Below, piece after piece: positions 60,692 through 64,000 of a stretch of 64,000 nucleotides of DNA. The position numbers and the translations under genes are program-made. Source of the stretch: Microvelia longipes (Eukaryota > Arthropoda > Insecta > Hemiptera > Veliidae); assembly GCA_018340805.1 (NCBI GenBank), contig JACMZG010001870.1, positions 52,342,643-52,406,642 of the forward strand. Direction: 5' to 3'. Each line of letters begins with the position of its first letter. Position 1 is the stretch's first letter. The notes below the pieces were generated by a model. That model worked only from the letters and a program-made list of their open reading frames with translations. It was not told the origin of the DNA and did no database searches.

Positions 60692-62124
60692 AATAGTAGG
60701 AAACACTACTTGTTTGTCGATTTCCTGGATGATTCAAAGGAAATGAACCTGTTTATCATTAGGTTTTACAAAACTATGTTCATACTTCCAAAACCAGGTT
60801 TGCACAACATTAATGCACACATAAAAACTCAGTTTATGCTTTTATGCTAATCAGTGTCACGTATCAGCTCATTTGCTTTGAAATATCTTGAAAAATTTAC
60901 TAACAATTAGTAATCACACCATTGAGACTGTGAGGCATTAAACAAAAACTTAGCCAAAAATAAATTGTTCAGAAAGGAAGTACACATTTCCTTACATAAA
61001 CCTCCGCATCAGAATTATTCTGTTGTTATATACATATTAGTGTCAATAAATCCACAAATATAGAAGTAATGTATAAAAAACCTGAATCAAACTGAATAAA
61101 CAAGACCACAAAGTTTCATTTTGATGAGGATTTTGTATATACTGGATGGAACATTGCACATAAACTATCATTAAATCCTTTCAAAATAAGGTCAGAACAC
61201 GGTCCTTGGCTTTTAAAAGATCAACAACTACTAGAGATTCCGATAAAAATATCTTGTCCAAGAAGATAAGAAACACTAGATGCAACATGGCAGTAAAGTA
61301 AATTTATGTGGAAATCAATTAGACTCCTTATTGGTGTCATCAATAATCTAATTTCCACAGCAATAAAATGTCACTTTAGAACCAGGTTATACAATCTACT
61401 ACTTTGTAAAAGTTTATACCTTCATAGAGAGTAAAGCAATATAAAGACTAAGCATAGCTTTGAGTCATATTAAGCTCTCACGCTCAAATTTAACTATCTT
61501 TATTCTTTCAACGAAATTTATTCCAATTACATAATAAAAATTAAAAAAATGTTTCCTAAAAAATCATTAAAGAATAATTTATCAATTTTACACAATTCTT
61601 TTAATAAACGGAGAAGGAAAAGAAAAACGAGAAGATGTGCATGAAGAAAAGTGAAAACCCATTGGGAAAAGAAAAGGTCAGGTTTGGTGAGTTTTCAGTG
61701 ACATAAAGTAAAGGAATACACAAGGGGAGGATAATGTACACCAAGGATTACATAGATAAAGAATAACATATTAGAAGAATAATGTTCATCAAGCATATAC
61801 ACATAGAGGATAACATCAATTATGCATGATGTACATAAAGGATAACATGAGGCACATAATTTATGGTAATGTACATAAAGGATAATGTACAAGCAACATA
61901 ATGAACACAAAGGATAATACAGATGACGGATACTGTACATAAAGGATAACGTGAAAGATGTACACACAGCATAATGTCCATTATCCTCTCAACATTTAGT
62001 GGACTTTTTTTTATTATATAATGTACACAAAGGATAGCATAGATGAAGGATATGAAACATGAAGGGTAATTTACATAGATAGGATAACAGACAAGAAGGA
62101 TATTAGAAGGATGTATCGAGAGGA
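60692..62124. other. Downstream region of Pellino, with quasi-repeats
   Basis: Probably includes the 3' UTR of the minus-strand Pellino gene; a minus-strand AATAAA lies near 62010. At about 61725-62110 the motif AAAGGATAATGTACA recurs irregularly. No other gene recognised. Confidence 0.4.
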
Positions 62125-62239
62125 TTAACTGAAGATAAGTTTGATGTATCCTGGGTGTCCTTCCAGGGGTGTGGCACAGAAAGGGCAGAAACAGTCGAAT
62201 GCAGCCGTGCCATGAGGAATGGGCACTGTCGACCAGTAC
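62125..62239 (-). CDS. Pli: Pellino E3 ubiquitin ligase, last coding exon
   Basis: Read on the minus strand, a TTGTAG acceptor at 62240 precedes one base that completes the Lys codon of the previous exon, then YWSTVPIPHGTAAFDC, CPFCATPLEG and GYIKLIF, ending TAA at 62127-62125. The HGT.AF...CPFC block is the C-terminal half of the Pellino RING-like domain and holds zinc-binding cysteines. Pellino ubiquitylates components of Toll/IL-1 receptor signalling, such as IRAK/Pelle complexes, in the cytoplasm. The protein ends LIFS and stop, a few residues short of the usual acidic tail after LIFQ. That may be a real variant or a one-base consensus error. Spliced to 62756-62874 across a 516-bp intron with GT-AG ends. 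Confidence 0.9.
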
Positions 62240-62607
62240 CTACAACACAGTGTTTATCACATTAATAACGGAAATGACCGGAGAATTATAAATACTACAA
62301 CCCAAAAACAAGTTAAACATTAGAAGAAGATCTCAACACTTGTTTAGAGTATAAATAAGAATTGCAATAATCAGTATTGTCTGTTGTGGGTACCTGAACC
62401 TACCAGGTCCTACTTGTCCTATTTTCAAAACCTGGATATTAAGATTTCAACCCCAACAGATTCATGTTTTCACAAATAAGAATATTTATAAAGAGTAAAA
62501 AAAACAATTTCATAGATACATTAAATGTACCTAGGTTGTATTTTTATAGGAATATAATAACAAAATAATAATTGATTCCAACAAGGTATGCTTATCATTT
62601 TGTTTTA

Positions 62608-62713
62608 TTTTGTTCATTAAAAAAGGTTTTTATGGTGTTTTTAAACTTAGATTTTAAATCTTTTTGTTTTCATCTAAGTTTAAAAACATAAAAAACCTTT
62701 TTTAATGAACAAA
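62608..62713. repeat. Hairpin in the Pellino intron
   Basis: TTGTTCATTAAAAAAGG then TTTTTATGGTGTTTTTAAAC on the left pair with GTTTAAAAACATAAAAAACC then TTTTTTAATGAACAA on the right. Stem about 42 bp, loop about 20 bp. Transcribed in the Pellino pre-mRNA. Confidence 0.8.
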
Positions 62714-62755
62714 AAAAAAAACAAATATGTTTTTAAAATAAGAAAAGGTGCTTAC

Positions 62756-62874
62756 TTGACAGTTTTTTCTGTAGCCATATGTCCACAGGGGTTGAAAGCA
62801 TAGAAATTAGGAGGTCCTGCATCCACATAGAATGATGGTTCCAGTCCCATACATAACTTAACTTTAGGACCAGT
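62756..62874 (-). CDS. Pli: Pellino E3 ubiquitin ligase, penultimate coding exon
   Basis: Minus strand, between acceptor TTTTAG (62875-62880) and donor GTAAG (62755-62751). The 119-bp exon reads TGPKVKLCMGLEPSFYVDAG, PPNFYAFNPCGHMATEKTV and two bases of a Lys codon. FYVDAGPP and F.PCGH...EKT are hallmark blocks of the Pellino RING-like domain, with Cys and His zinc ligands visible. It joins in frame to the last exon. Upstream exons (FHA-like substrate-binding region) are not in 62875-64000 and must lie to the right. The first codon is phase 0. Confidence 0.92.
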
Positions 62875-63427
62875 CTAAAAACAAAAACAAGTAAATATGA
62901 TTAATCAAATATAATAACTTTAGAGCTTGTTGGACTGTTATGAATCTTAAAAATAATTAAATAATTAATGGAGACTTCAGTCCTTTAAAATGTATTGAAT
63001 ATAAATGATCTAAAAGCTTTCGCCCAAGGATTAATAATCAAATAAAAAGTCAAAAATTGTACTTAAATTGTACATTTTTTAGAGCTAAGGGAAGAAATGA
63101 TTATTTTTTTCTGAGCATGCGAGTCTGTGGACTTGGCTTTCTGCGTGAAACATCTTTGACAGTTTTACAGAGTCATTTAATTGAAAATAGTTTCAGAGAA
63201 ATCAAATTAACGAGCAGGCCAAAAATAGTAATTAACTAAAATAATGTCCACAAAAATTTAATTTATCCTCACTAAAACACTTGTTTTTAATTTTTTTACA
63301 CTGAAAAGGAAAAGGTGTATTAACTATGGAATATCCCGTGTGGTTGCTGTTCCTTTGTTAATAAGTCTTAAAGTTCCATGCTGAACAACCCATCTAGTAA
63401 TAAACAAATAACTAGTCTATCATTTTG
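62875..63427. other. Pellino intron, no exon found
   Basis: Contains an arm of family F near 62965 (GGAGACTTCAGTCCTTTAAA). The 60-aa plus frame at 63057 matches nothing recognised. Confidence 0.4.
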
Positions 63428-63740
63428 ATACTACCGAGTTTTGCAAAACATGAATGACAAATGTTTTGCTTGCCATGCATGATGGCGGTAAGAAAGCACC
63501 GCTCGTCTCTAGTAAGTAATTCACATTATATTCTTCGGAATAGATTGAAGGTCAGAGTGAGTTCAGGCTCTGTCGGTGCCCTGATGAGTTAGACGTAACG
63601 AAACAGAGTGGGACATGACATTATGTCGAGCCATCAAGTATGACGAATGTCGAATGATGGAACAGTTCCCAGATGTAGCATTGCATTTTGCTTGTTACAT
63701 TTCCTTGGTGTCTCTCGCACAATAATATTGTGTCAAATAA
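63428..63740. mobile_element. Family C MITE-like element (copy 2)
   Basis: Starts TTTTGATACTACCGAGTTTT and includes GATGAGTTAGACGTAACG, GACATGACATTATGTCGAG and GTGTCTCTCGCACAATAATA. AAATAACTAGTC flanks both sides (near 63404 and 63741), possibly a duplication of the target. Confidence 0.5.
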
Positions 63741-64000
63741 CTAGTCACTCACAATTAAAATATTTATTTGAGAGCTAACTTTTAACCACTTCTGGTCATC
63801 ATCGGTCATGCTCGGAGTGCTAAGACTCAATAAGTAGTCCCTTAAAGATCTATATTACACGCTAAAGGGCATTATAGACCTTAAGTCAGCTCTCAAATTT
63901 AATTGTGAAGATACTGGTTATTCGTTTATTACTACATAACTTCACACCACAGCAATCTAGAAATAAACCCATCTGATGTCCGGAAGTAAATGATTAACAA
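63741..64000. other. Pellino intron with a fragment of the 177-bp repeat family
   Basis: GGTCATCATCGGTCATGCTC near 63796 resembles the 60.3-kb repeat. AGAGCTAACTTTTAACC and GTCAGCTCTCAAAT form weak inverted ends around it. Confidence 0.35.

Overview
The window is AT-rich eukaryotic DNA with 812 unknown bases (689-1500). It looks like an insect nuclear genome. Two split genes of animal type are present, and the rest is a dense mixture of minisatellites, terminal-inverted-repeat and foldback elements, 5S-rRNA-like repeats and non-LTR retrotransposons. A hemipteran or similar insect is my guess; no feature fixes the order. No prokaryotic gene organisation, CRISPR array, rRNA operon or intact tRNA gene was seen.

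Host genes: the last two coding exons of a Pellino E3 ubiquitin ligase lie on the minus strand at 62756-62874 and 62125-62239. A first coding exon of a THEM6-like (4HBT-type) membrane-anchored protein lies on the minus strand at 35497-35650. The other exons of both genes were not found and are presumably outside the window or across very long introns. Everything else appears intronic or intergenic.

Main discovery: a non-LTR retrotransposon on the plus strand (about 6235-11591) splits a minisatellite. Its first open reading frame carries a complete motif set of a superfamily-1 helicase of the alphavirus-like positive-strand RNA virus type. Its second frame carries an endonuclease and reverse transcriptase. 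The two frames overlap by ATGA. This copy appears 5'-truncated and has six reading-frame breaks, all in the same direction and mostly in homopolymers, so some may be consensus errors rather than decay. The helicase may be an RNA-virus gene captured by a retrotransposon, and the element lineage deserves follow-up.

Layout: 1-6234 inverted-repeat elements, a hAT-type MITE with an 8-bp target duplication and the left half of a 39-bp minisatellite; 6235-11591 retrotransposon; 11592-30500 nested MITEs, foldback elements, 5S-like repeats, a 5'-truncated LINE, TA microsatellites and a tRNA-like segment; 31262-34585 two large minisatellites; 35497-35650 THEM6-like exon; 37070-43545 two minisatellites, one with higher-order structure; 40253-50587 two palindromic elements with about 10-bp duplications; 43745-53430 5S-like repeats, LINE relics and a third foldback; 54325-61000 more satellites and AT-rich sequence; 62125-62874 Pellino exons.
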